Assembly: GCF_038051945.1 (NCBI RefSeq)
Contig: NZ_CP150302.1
Span: 3,534,001-3,598,000 of the forward strand
Direction of reading: 5' to 3'
Source: Paenibacillus sp. FSL H3-0469
GTDB lineage: Bacteria; Bacillota; Bacilli; Paenibacillales; Paenibacillaceae
Length of the DNA stretch: 64,000 nt
The notes under the pieces were generated by a model that did not search any database, was not told the origin of the DNA, and saw only the letters and a program-made list of their open reading frames with translations. This document shows, piece by piece, positions 58,101-64,000 of the stretch (position 1 is its first letter; every line of letters starts with the position of its first letter). The translations under genes were made by a program, and so were the position numbers.

Positions 58101-58337
58101 ATCCGCGTTCCGCAGCACTGAACCAATAATCGCCTTATTAGGCGGCTGTGTAGTTATTCGTTTAATCGGCAAACTGATCTTTTGCGAAATCAGTCCATTC
58201 ATCGCCGGAACAGCCTGTCCTGTAAGTGAACCGTCGCCTACAGCAATGCGGGTATAATTCAACTTGCCCCCCGCTTGGGCCTTCCCCTGCAGCACAAGAC
58301 CTTTGTTGGTCAGTGTCATGCCTCCAAATACTGCCAC
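52110..58337 (-). CDS. Giant tail-fibre protein (P2 gpH-like N-terminus)
   Basis: 2075 residues. The first 150 residues are the phage tail-collar/DUF3751 module (MTLTNKGLVLQGKAQAGGKL, VGVFAQDPDAGEILYAYANA) that attaches gpH-like fibres to the baseplate. Next come coiled or repeat segments, carbohydrate-binding-like beta domains near 530-690 and 745-860 (GWSVSGSGSVTLS, GGETYTFSAS), pyocin-knob-like modules near 1200-1400 (MDLNTLVSEGQFYAVSN), and a C-terminal beta-rich head with Ser/Thr/Gly-rich strands. It likely determines host or target binding. Several unrelated modules suggest growth by recombination. Confidence 0.88.
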   Translation of the reverse strand: MAVFGGMTLTNKGLVLQGKAQAGGKLNYTRIAVGDGSLTGQAVPAMNGLISQKISLPIKRITTQPPNKAIIGSVLRNADVSTGFYWREVGVFAQDPDAGEILYAYANAGVTADYIPPGGGSDIIEKTFDCVVVVGTAANITAVIDESLVFAKKSELDAVDAVKVDKVSGKGLSANDYTTAEKTKLAGITAGAGGAGSATDTVIGSRTILDTTAPTGDSGTITNLLGWLANTVKSITGKSSWRTAPATTLEAAKAHADDATRHLNAADRAAISGAIPSSQRNVANGVAALDNASLIVGQGVRLGGSEQYIEKVFSFQTVNGTANQKIDYSFGPAVMSGFIEVTVTGAWGNASSEGRLTKRMDVMGSTAGTINRQSTQYTEVSGAIRGQLSISDVYWKDGKWIVTVEARTSAGNNYTTHVKHHGPLGAKDWVQGSVYTGAATTLPLAMQVIPDDTKTKSGQQVETTVGAQAKADAAQAAAIAYTDTKVGRVDLTQTLGPGTSVVMADANGSELDLVVQGVTRSNLIGKLGSGESLDGWSVSGSGSVTLSTNQKRSGSSSVKFSASSASSSYLFKDFPFSLDTTKYYILAAWIFVESTSGSNSPEISLRDAGAWTTRYSTYGSVSTLGTWQFKYVKIPASNSLVGTGFRLLFGLGAASAGVSYIDELRLYEVSAAEYTAIGTTITGDAVDAYWPYVDGKQHVQGVAVTKKGKNLLSGAPNTLHANARMNGPYDMTLTASAADQVSDISAKMNVKGGETYTFSASITASSGEGRVQISEYATDGSPIKTPSTMIVTAFTWTTDINTSYILVRTRNTAAGTITYKNWQLEFGSAVTPFTPAESQSIILPVTLGQIGDVRDSVFSAGNDWMYVERVRKNVILDGTGTWGRFGNTENGFTSIYAALPSGANAVADRERVINYKGELLSHAYPPTSGGQSWLPSSVGSNVYITVSNVDSGWVNGISPNGNAIKGLTNGWKATTSSGGVYTAWVSILDGSAPATNTEAWVAANKAPGWIAWASLDYMLALASQPVPVPNAEGSITLHPGGNQINVETGVIQREKVVPKLDSGSYYIISQSSGSYWGKAVMSCPTQKFLAVFKDAENDTQNWVFAPDGLGALNARTLPGSFDSTADYYVTYIVRDKYALTANVTEAAATWRTGLGGVVCEVVQSVAELRQDNARQDFADDYIEGKVDNLKLGVADGTVLPDTIQKYQLTGNSGLGKGGNPTVSPNTLLDTGIYTLTFSSPDLPVTGSTTSVFVKRYNSAYIIQEADVFATINTITIIRKFTRESRNSGSSWSSWRELKMKASPLPNNMDLNTLVSEGQFYAVSNASSATITNQPPVGGSYCFNLDIKTTVSADGTGCNQTVTYYSMAASAPVIFTRNYYQSAWTTWQQIETTAAKNVAGGYAGLDSSSNVSVDNLPFGSVTNMLGDSGRFAGTNSDPSEVSCSNTFANIRFFSSWNGTTVTGAGKFYHDNSTNGGVSGALTADVSSLLLAMYGGTTVRYGTEFHIATYTMGSGTQNPSGVVPGAYLMTVNASFPAAGVGKNFTVSFWIRVKSGTKVAINKESRLKKNGIAQSTHLQVTPSDGWMHVETLISGGTGYSNGAPSIYATPGDVVQIALPVVVAGGIGVGVHTSPVMGATLGFVPLPANSYTASDVLSKLITVDGAGSGLDADLHAGKTLAEVVQGSLSYLGTIAGSSPNFTGTATPPIAALAPGQRLSFKALTSTSGPITLNVNGLGAKSIKKPNGNNPPLVQGGVYTVVYDGTAFILQGEGGEYGTAGAADVLAGKTFGTENGLVNGEIPLRGGENYPGWREATVEIPSGVGRIHLAIPKGAYLTGTSDQGGLVGVYKDDPGFNPAYFRADVNMFGLQGAMPVITDGADPAQGVGKWGDGALAVYPREGYRKGGAGAGEIKVTPAQLQSADPAFIPANIKAGVSIYGITGNFSPTPVAFNHNTGAVAPSSVSGYAIEWIISIAAPAGKTLAAVSTGLSSSSSSYVTSSNVDNFRVHTSASWSYTGGGLSSTIAIGGGTVTSFLQYMNYQSSTGALSFRFTVLAGGLLGGTLQWIGSGVNLTTSYVLV

Positions 58338-58349
58338 ATGATTCCCTCC

Positions 58350-58901
58350 CTAAATCTGAATATGTTCCCCGAAATGTAAAAAGCCGCCCATATAAAGAGG
58401 CAGCTGCTCTGCTTGTGAAATAGTGACGCTATCGAGTACAGCAGACAACCTCTTAACCGCATCGACAGCGGCAATGAATTCCTGAGCCCGTGCAGCAGTC
58501 ACATCCGCATTGTTGGTGACCACCCGGAAATGATAAGGGTCTCCTCCATATTGCCACCATTCTTCGACTGCACCCTGGCCAAACAGGATGGAGATCAGAT
58601 CTTCTACTGCACCGGCAGTCCCTTTGTGTCTGTGAAAAGGAATTGCATTTTGAATCAGCAGCCGTTTCTGTTCAACAGGCAGAGCCGGATCATAATACGG
58701 CGGCTTGAATTGCCAGGCCAGCTCATCCGTTTCCGCATCCGTCCATTCCGTTGACCGGCTGAAAATATTCAGACCGGCGATCATAGTGCTTGTCTCTTGC
58801 AAATGTATATCTAGCGCAGCCGCAGCCGCGGCCATGGCAGGGTCCTTACGAATGGAAGGCGGGAGCAGATCGCTCAGGCTTAAGGTCTGGATATTAATCA
58901 T
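58350..58901 (-). CDS. Tail protein I (P2 gpI-like baseplate protein)
   Basis: 183 residues from ATG 58901 (GGGGGG upstream). LSLSDLLPPSIRKDPAMAAA and LLIQNAIPFHRHKGTAGAVE are typical of gpI. It joins the fibre to the wedge protein J. Overlaps the J-like stop by 8 nt. Confidence 0.9.
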   Translation of the reverse strand: MINIQTLSLSDLLPPSIRKDPAMAAAAAALDIHLQETSTMIAGLNIFSRSTEWTDAETDELAWQFKPPYYDPALPVEQKRLLIQNAIPFHRHKGTAGAVEDLISILFGQGAVEEWWQYGGDPYHFRVVTNNADVTAARAQEFIAAVDAVKRLSAVLDSVTISQAEQLPLYMGGFLHFGEHIQI

Positions 58902-60021
58902 CTGCCAGCCCCCCATAAGTCAGTGCCGTTGTGCCGGATAGCGCCACTTGGGTTGCGGACATTGTTTTATACACGGGCTCTGTCACCATGACCCGCAGCG
59001 CCCCGGCAGCCATAATACGGGATATTAGCTCTGACGGGTTGATATCCCTGCCAAGTTTGGAGCGCTGCCAGAGCTGATAAGCAGCAACGGCTGCCGATAC
59101 TGCCGTCTGGATACCCGGAACCTCAGCAGCCCGGCTACGGCTAATATAATAGGTCAGCGCGGTATTATAACTGACTGGCTGTGGCGCACTCACGGTTACC
59201 AGATCTGTCAGCGGCCGGATTCCCCTGTCCTCCAAAGTCTCGGCAATTGAATTCAGAACATCCTCCCCTGGAATTCCCCCTTCTGCGAGTAAGGGTACCA
59301 CGGTAACACGCCCGGGTGCCGGGGAGTAGGCATGAACATCCTTGATTGCCGAGGATGTGGACTTGGCCCAGAATTCATATGCTCCCTGAGGTCCAGCCGT
59401 TGAATATGATTCCGGCGCATGGCGTATGCGTTCCTTGAATGCTTCATCTGTCTCAGCAGCAGCACCGCCGGAGCTGATGGTCAGATTCGTTACAGCCTGG
59501 ACAAAAGGCAGCGGGTCCATTGGAACATTAATCTGCCCAGGCAAGAATCCGTTCCCGGTTGTCCCCGATTCGGAGCATGTTGCCTTAACCGTTCCCGCTG
59601 TCTCTCCCGGGGGAATCTCCAAGTACTCCATGGTTGTAAAATAAATTGAGCCCTTCCCGCCCTGTACTCCGACGCGTGTCCCTGCCGGTATCGGGGCCGC
59701 TGAAGCCAGCGGAATGGATAAAGCGAACTGGAGCGTAACGATTGCTGCCGATGCCTCTAACCGCTTTGATCCTTGAAAAGCCCCCATATGATCTAGTAAC
59801 GTTCCAGAGGCATACCGCAGCAAATTTCCTTTGGCGGTCTGATTGATCAGCACCTTTTGCTGAATAATCACCGCTGCGAGTGAAGACAAAAAAAGCCGCA
59901 CCGGATCGGCAGGCTGTAAAGTGCGTCCGGCAAGGCCTTCATATACAGTGATGACATTTTGCTGTATGGCTGCTGCATCCTCCTCCAAAAAGCGGATATC
60001 CGGTAATTCAGCATATTCCAA
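58894..60021 (-). CDS. Baseplate J-like protein (P2 gpJ-like)
   Basis: 375 residues. LPDIRFLEEDAAAIQQNVIT, GTLLDHMGAFQGSKRLEASA and PESYSTAGPQGAYEFWAKST are gpJ motifs. Wedge component of the baseplate. A different family branch from the XkdT protein of the first locus. Confidence 0.93.
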   Translation of the reverse strand: MEYAELPDIRFLEEDAAAIQQNVITVYEGLAGRTLQPADPVRLFLSSLAAVIIQQKVLINQTAKGNLLRYASGTLLDHMGAFQGSKRLEASAAIVTLQFALSIPLASAAPIPAGTRVGVQGGKGSIYFTTMEYLEIPPGETAGTVKATCSESGTTGNGFLPGQINVPMDPLPFVQAVTNLTISSGGAAAETDEAFKERIRHAPESYSTAGPQGAYEFWAKSTSSAIKDVHAYSPAPGRVTVVPLLAEGGIPGEDVLNSIAETLEDRGIRPLTDLVTVSAPQPVSYNTALTYYISRSRAAEVPGIQTAVSAAVAAYQLWQRSKLGRDINPSELISRIMAAGALRVMVTEPVYKTMSATQVALSGTTALTYGGLADD

Positions 60022-60024
60022 TTC

Positions 60025-60354
60025 CTACTCCTCCTCTGCCAGGCTATATTTCAGTACGACGGCCAAGCTGCCTGTAAGCTGCTCTTCTATATTCTTATGA
60101 AAAGAAACATCGGCCACTATTGCGCGTGGCTCCTGCTCCGTTATGGCTGTAATGATCGCTGCCGTCAGGCGGGATTCAGCGATGTATGCCGGTTCATCAA
60201 TAATGGAGTAGTCCAGGCCAATCCCCCGGGCTAATGGTGCGCTGCCAAGCGGAGTAGCAAGGATCATCCTTATATTCTGAGCAACTTCCTCTTCTACCGT
60301 TGCCGGGCTAAAATCAATCAGTGTGGGCTGAGTCATATCTACGGTATACATCAT
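60025..60354 (-). CDS. Baseplate wedge protein W (gp25-like)
   Basis: 109 residues, with EEEVAQNIRMILATPLGSAP and GIGLDYSIIDEPA, the gpW/gp25 lysozyme-like wedge pattern. Overlaps its upstream neighbour by 4 nt. Confidence 0.9.
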   Translation of the reverse strand: MMYTVDMTQPTLIDFSPATVEEEVAQNIRMILATPLGSAPLARGIGLDYSIIDEPAYIAESRLTAAIITAITEQEPRAIVADVSFHKNIEEQLTGSLAVVLKYSLAEEE

Positions 60355-60791
60355 TTTACATACTCCTCAAGTGAGATCGTGACCTGTGCATCCAGTACAT
60401 TGCCAATGCTATCCAGCCTGTTCCAATCCTGTGACAAACTGCTGATGACCCATAGCCCAACCCCCACATTCTTGCGTCCTATGATTAACGGCATCGCCTT
60501 GCCGGCACGGTCCAGCTCAGTAAGCCTGTCCAGCTCTTTGCGCGGATTAAGGCCAAGCGCCGCTGAGAATTGAACCGAGAATGAAACGGAGTCTGCCCCC
60601 GGTCCCAGAAATTCTTTCTTGGGCTTCTTGCCGATAATATCGTGCTGAGCCCAACGGCTGGAGCTGCTGCGCTTGAATTCATCTATGGTACGAATCGCAC
60701 CCTCCGCAACGACAAACACTACCGGCCCCAGACTGCCAATCTTATTCATTTTGTAATCTTGCTTCTGCTCTTTTCCGTTCTTATCACTCAT
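60351..60791 (-). CDS. P2 gpU-like tail protein
   Basis: 146 residues. SSRWAQHDIIGKKPKKEFLG corresponds to the conserved W.H...GK.P..QFLGPG of gpU, and GVGLWVISSLSQDWNRLDSI to the C-terminal half. In P2, gpU is a tail-completion protein encoded before gpX. Here it lies between the V- and W-like genes. Confidence 0.82.
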   Translation of the reverse strand: MSDKNGKEQKQDYKMNKIGSLGPVVFVVAEGAIRTIDEFKRSSSSRWAQHDIIGKKPKKEFLGPGADSVSFSVQFSAALGLNPRKELDRLTELDRAGKAMPLIIGRKNVGVGLWVISSLSQDWNRLDSIGNVLDAQVTISLEEYVK

Positions 60792-61201
60792 CCGGTTCTG
60801 CCTCCTCCATCATGAACTGAGCTGGCAGACACCTTGCCGGTAACCGTCAAGTCTCCCTCGATCCGCACCCCGCCGCTTGATTTGACAGTAAGTGTTTGGG
60901 CTGTACGGTCATAATAGACATAGCTGCCATCCTCAAACCATACCCCCCGCTGATCCTGGGTACCAGAAGGTTCACCGTCATCTGCAAAATAACTTCCCAG
61001 ACAGAACCCGGCGGAACGCGCATGATTCAAAAAAGCACACACAACCCGCTCTCCCGGCAACGGTACTGCATTGCCTTTTCCCCAGCCGCCCGGTGTCAGC
61101 ACCGGCAGCTCGCCGGAAACCATATCATCACGGTCTGCAAAAGTAACCCTGACACTTCCGGCTGCCGGATTAGCTGTCGATACTCTGCCAATAAGTATCA
61201 C
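60788..61201 (-). CDS. Baseplate spike protein (gpV-like)
   Basis: 137 residues: an OB-like start (MILIGRVSTANPAAGSVRVT), PVLTPGGWGKGNAVPLPGER, and a C-terminal beta-repeat tip (GGVRIEGDLTVTGKVSASS). It forms the membrane-piercing spike. It lacks an obvious iron-binding HxH tip. Confidence 0.88.
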   Translation of the reverse strand: MILIGRVSTANPAAGSVRVTFADRDDMVSGELPVLTPGGWGKGNAVPLPGERVVCAFLNHARSAGFCLGSYFADDGEPSGTQDQRGVWFEDGSYVYYDRTAQTLTVKSSGGVRIEGDLTVTGKVSASSVHDGGGRTG

Positions 61202-61204
61202 CTT

Positions 61205-62245
61205 TCACCACCCCAATACTTTACGAATGTCCAGACTGGTTGTATATCCGCTGCTTCCAATTGAGTGCCTTGCCGATTCAATAATGTATTTGCCGTCAAA
61301 CCGCTTCCAGCCTTTGATATTAATCGTTAGTCCCGCGGCCATCCTTAGATCTCCCATAAGCGAGAGAGTGCCTTTGCCGCCTTCTTTATTCTTTTCCCGG
61401 AGCCTTTTACGGGCCAGCCGCATCGCATCTGCCTGCGAGTCGACCTGTTCGTTAATCTTAAGCACGGGACCGCTCTTAGGCGCGCCTTGAGGCGTATACG
61501 TGGCCTTTAAGGACTCTTTGCCCTGAGAGGGAGTATACGTCACAGTACATGCCCGGAAAGCTGCATAGGCCGAATTGTAAGCGAAGCTGTAATCCGTTAC
61601 ATTAGTCTCCCCCCGCACGATCGTTGCCACCGCTGCTTTTTGTTCATATTCCTGTTCATCAAAAAGCACCAGGCTTCCAGAAGATACTTTAATGGCGATA
61701 CCTTCTTGCGTAGCTGTGTTCAGCAAAAAGGCCAAGTCCGACACCTCCGACTGCTCCAGCCGGTCATAAGAGGGGTTGTCCTGTGCCTCATAGATTAATT
61801 TTAGCTTTGCGCGTTTGGCCACTTGAGCAGCTACTGTTTTCAGATTGGTTTTCTCCCAGCTGCGCGAGCTGCGCTGCATCCGAACCTCGGAGGTCACGGG
61901 AAGCGAGACCGCCTTAATAGAGATCGTATCGGGAGGACCGCTAAAATCAATACTGTCTACCTCAAAGGTGCCCAGCGGCAGCTTCTTAATTTCACCCGGC
62001 TTGTCCCAGTTGACCGTCCGGATCGCAGCAACCAATTGATCGCCTTCAACCGGTGACCAAGGCCCCTGCCAATTGCGCTCCCTATCCTCAAGTGTAACTG
62101 TAAGATCATCTAATGAACCTGAAGCAGCATCATTATACTGAAAATCTGTCAGCGATTTAGTGATATCCTGCGTAACATCTTTTCCGTTATAGCGCAGCTC
62201 CAGTACCGCTCTGCGTGCGTCCTGCATAAGTTCCATGTGCTTCAC
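61205..62245 (-). CDS. Tail hub protein D (late control protein D family)
   Basis: 346 residues of the phage gpD/GPD hub family: RAVLELRYNGKDVTQDITKS, SGSLDDLTVTLEDRERNWQG, LPLGTFEVDSIDFSGPPDTI, and the C-terminal AAGLTINIKGWKRFDGKYII. It forms the hub around the spike. The start at 62245 overlaps the X-like gene by 4 nt. Confidence 0.92.
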   Translation of the reverse strand: MKHMELMQDARRAVLELRYNGKDVTQDITKSLTDFQYNDAASGSLDDLTVTLEDRERNWQGPWSPVEGDQLVAAIRTVNWDKPGEIKKLPLGTFEVDSIDFSGPPDTISIKAVSLPVTSEVRMQRSSRSWEKTNLKTVAAQVAKRAKLKLIYEAQDNPSYDRLEQSEVSDLAFLLNTATQEGIAIKVSSGSLVLFDEQEYEQKAAVATIVRGETNVTDYSFAYNSAYAAFRACTVTYTPSQGKESLKATYTPQGAPKSGPVLKINEQVDSQADAMRLARKRLREKNKEGGKGTLSLMGDLRMAAGLTINIKGWKRFDGKYIIESARHSIGSSGYTTSLDIRKVLGW

Positions 62246-62442
62246 TCCCTTCGCCAGGGAGGCAGTGAACTGGATATGTCTGTGGGCAGCTCCGGTACAT
62301 TCAGTACAATATTGCCTGAGAATACACTGACAGCAGCATGTGCCGGATTAGCATTCAAGAGCAGCGTCAGGAAACGGGCATCTCCATAGATTTTAAAAGC
62401 AATCCCGTCCCACATATCGCCTTGTACCGTTCTATAGATCAT
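62242..62442 (-). CDS. Tail protein X (P2 gpX-like, LysM-like)
   Basis: 66 residues. YRTVQGDMWDGIAFKIYGDA and LNANPAHAAV are the LysM-like gpX pattern. Needed for tail assembly in P2. Overlaps the tape-measure stop by 4 nt. Confidence 0.9.
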   Translation of the reverse strand: MIYRTVQGDMWDGIAFKIYGDARFLTLLLNANPAHAAVSVFSGNIVLNVPELPTDISSSLPPWRRE

Positions 62443-64000
62443 TGGAAGCTCACCCGCCTCTGTTGCAGCAGCATCGACTTGAACCGGCGTTCGAAGCCGT
62501 CCTCTGTCTGCTTTAAAGCCTCCCGTACCTGTTCAGCTACAGACTTATCGCCCCCCTGAAGGGTTACACTAGGCGCCCAGGTTACATGTATATCCCCATT
62601 GTTAACGGAATTATTATTATATCCCATTAAGTCATTTGCCTTCTCAAGCAAAGACCGGGACCGGGGCTTGCGGTTTAAGGGAATAGCGATTTCAGGGCCA
62701 GCCTCACCAAAAATAGAGGGCACGTATGCGATACCGCCTTCAGCGTACCCCTCAAAACCCGGATCATGTCGCGCCAAATAATTCGCTTTTTGGCCAGCTT
62801 TAGTACGCGTATTAGGCGTACCATCAGTTTTAATGGACTTGTGAACTTCTCCCCACTCTTCGTCCGTAAGTTTCCAGTTTGGAACCTGTCCGGTTTGCTC
62901 CCAAAGGATTTGTACGTTTACTCTCTTATCGGCAGGCAGTTTATCAACCTCAGCGTTAAGATTTATCATATCAGTCATAGCTTGATTAAATTGTGCTTGT
63001 TCAGCAGCAGACATATCCTTGTACTTGGCCGCTTGCTCTTGCAAGGTACCGCCGAGATCAAGCTCAATCAATTTCTTTTGGGAGTTGTAGTAGGAAATAA
63101 AGCTGTTTTCAGCTTCGGTTATTTCACTTTGAGTTTTCTTAATTTTTTTATTGTCTTTATCAAATGATTTCTCTAGTTCACCAAAATCTTCTTCAAACTG
63201 AAGTGTTCCTCCTAAATAATCATAGTCTTTTCCAGTGACTTGAGTAGCTTTTTTAGCAAAATCTGTAAGACGCTCTATCTTCTGATCATTTTCAGGGCTT
63301 AATTCTATTTCAGTGTATTCCGCCTGAAGTTGAACATAATCTCTATACTTCACCTTGTTCTTTTCATAAGAAGCCGTTTGTTTCTGGAGGTCCTGAGTCA
63401 GTTTGGAATAATTATTCTCCAATTCAGGCAATTTCGCTTGTGCAGTAAGTGCATCATGTTCTAATTCACGACGGCCCATTTCTTCCTTGGCTTTAGCAAT
63501 ATCTCCGACAAGACCTATCTGTTCTTTGAACTTATCATTCTTGGAGCCTTCTGCAGACAAAATATTTGGATTCATATCGATAAGTTCCTGCTCGACTAGC
63601 TTCTGCTTTCTTCTAGCTTCTAACAATTCTGCAGCGGGTGTATTTGCATCCTTAATTTTCTTATCCAACCGGTCTTGTTCAGTAATTAGATCCTTGGTTC
63701 TAGCACTGGCCTCCTCAATCCCAGCATAATTGGCATAGGACTCATCCAGCGCATCCCCCATATTCAAAAGCTCCTGGCGCGCATCCTCCTGATGCTTTTT
63801 GAAGGCGATGACACCGGCTGTGACCAGCCCCACACCGGCAACAGCGAGACCGACGGGATTCGTCAGTAATCCCAGCGCACCCGCAAATCCTCCAGCCGCT
63901 CCACTGGCCGCGCTGGCCGCCTTAATGATCGTGGAGAACTCCTGAACAATCTTCACTGTTTTTGTGGCCAGCATCGCAGCAGGAACAGCGAGACCGATAA
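62439..64000 (-). CDS. Tape-measure protein of the second tail locus (5' part outside window)
   Basis: At least 520 codons; the frame stays open to the window edge (...GLAVPAAMLATKTVK), so ATG 63974 is internal. Visible parts: a hydrophobic Gly/Ala-rich segment (GAAGGFAGALGLLTNPVGLA), a long coiled coil (about 100-330 of the visible part), and a C-terminal domain (YVPSIFGEAGPEIAIPLNRK) typical of Gram-positive tape measures. It sets tail length. The earlier genes (sheath, tube, any capsid) are beyond the window. Confidence 0.88.
   Translation of the reverse strand, partial: IGLAVPAAMLATKTVKIVQEFSTIIKAASAASGAAGGFAGALGLLTNPVGLAVAGVGLVTAGVIAFKKHQEDARQELLNMGDALDESYANYAGIEEASARTKDLITEQDRLDKKIKDANTPAAELLEARRKQKLVEQELIDMNPNILSAEGSKNDKFKEQIGLVGDIAKAKEEMGRRELEHDALTAQAKLPELENNYSKLTQDLQKQTASYEKNKVKYRDYVQLQAEYTEIELSPENDQKIERLTDFAKKATQVTGKDYDYLGGTLQFEEDFGELEKSFDKDNKKIKKTQSEITEAENSFISYYNSQKKLIELDLGGTLQEQAAKYKDMSAAEQAQFNQAMTDMINLNAEVDKLPADKRVNVQILWEQTGQVPNWKLTDEEWGEVHKSIKTDGTPNTRTKAGQKANYLARHDPGFEGYAEGGIAYVPSIFGEAGPEIAIPLNRKPRSRSLLEKANDLMGYNNNSVNNGDIHVTWAPSVTLQGGDKSVAEQVREALKQTEDGFERRFKSMLLQQRRVSFQ

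Overview
The window looks like a Paenibacillus chromosome. Evidence is an SLH-anchored surface protein, the Bacillales block sigW-rsiW-cdaA-cdaR-glmM-glmS with a glmS ribozyme, ppc, a large rRNA/tRNA operon, and endospore genes (pdaB, kbaA, gerD, cwlD). Almost everything after 6.6 kb lies on the minus strand. The genus is an inference; no database search was possible.

Layout. 1-137: first codons of a probable STAND/NB-ARC ATPase. 252-4091: SLH cell-surface protein. 4257-6533: divergent pair of a purA paralogue and a LysR regulator. 6657-17802: cell-envelope block (glmS with ribozyme, glmM, cdaR, cdaA, rsiW, sigW) and ppc. 18056-35491: contractile phage-tail locus of PBSX type with tail, baseplate, fibre and lysis genes but no terminase, portal, capsid or integrase, controlled by an ArpU-like activator and a divergent XRE/ImmA pair. 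This is best read as a tailocin (R-type phage-tail-like bacteriocin). 35518-42441: rRNA operon, transcribed 16S, 5S, tRNA-Ile, tRNA-Ala, 23S, 5S and then twelve tRNAs. 42489-48969: a small unknown gene, spoIIM-like, pdaB, ppk2, kbaA, gerD, mrp/salA and cwlD. 49019-50920: sat and cysH. 51094-64000: 3' part of a second, P2-type contractile tail locus, cut by the window edge inside its tape-measure gene.

How the parts fit. sigW-rsiW, c-di-AMP synthesis (cdaAR) and UDP-GlcNAc precursor synthesis (glmM, glmS) form one envelope-homeostasis block. In the tail locus, the proposed order of events is loss of XRE repression (ImmA proteolysis), ArpU-like activation, expression of sheath, tube, chaperones, tape measure, baseplate and fibres, then lysis by holin and an M15 endopeptidase. 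A slippery A AAA AAC at the end of the xkdN-like gene predicts a -1 frameshift product of the gpG/gpGT kind. The two tail loci belong to different families (PBSX-like and P2-like), yet both end with a small fibre-associated protein, a CD1375-type micro-protein and a similar terminator.

Most notable points: the head-less tail locus, the predicted frameshift, the purA paralogue with altered IMP-pocket motifs, the second 5S gene inside the 16S-23S spacer, and several non-coding structures (three tandem hairpins after ppc, a palindromic element upstream of sigW, a hairpin over the cwlD ribosome binding site).
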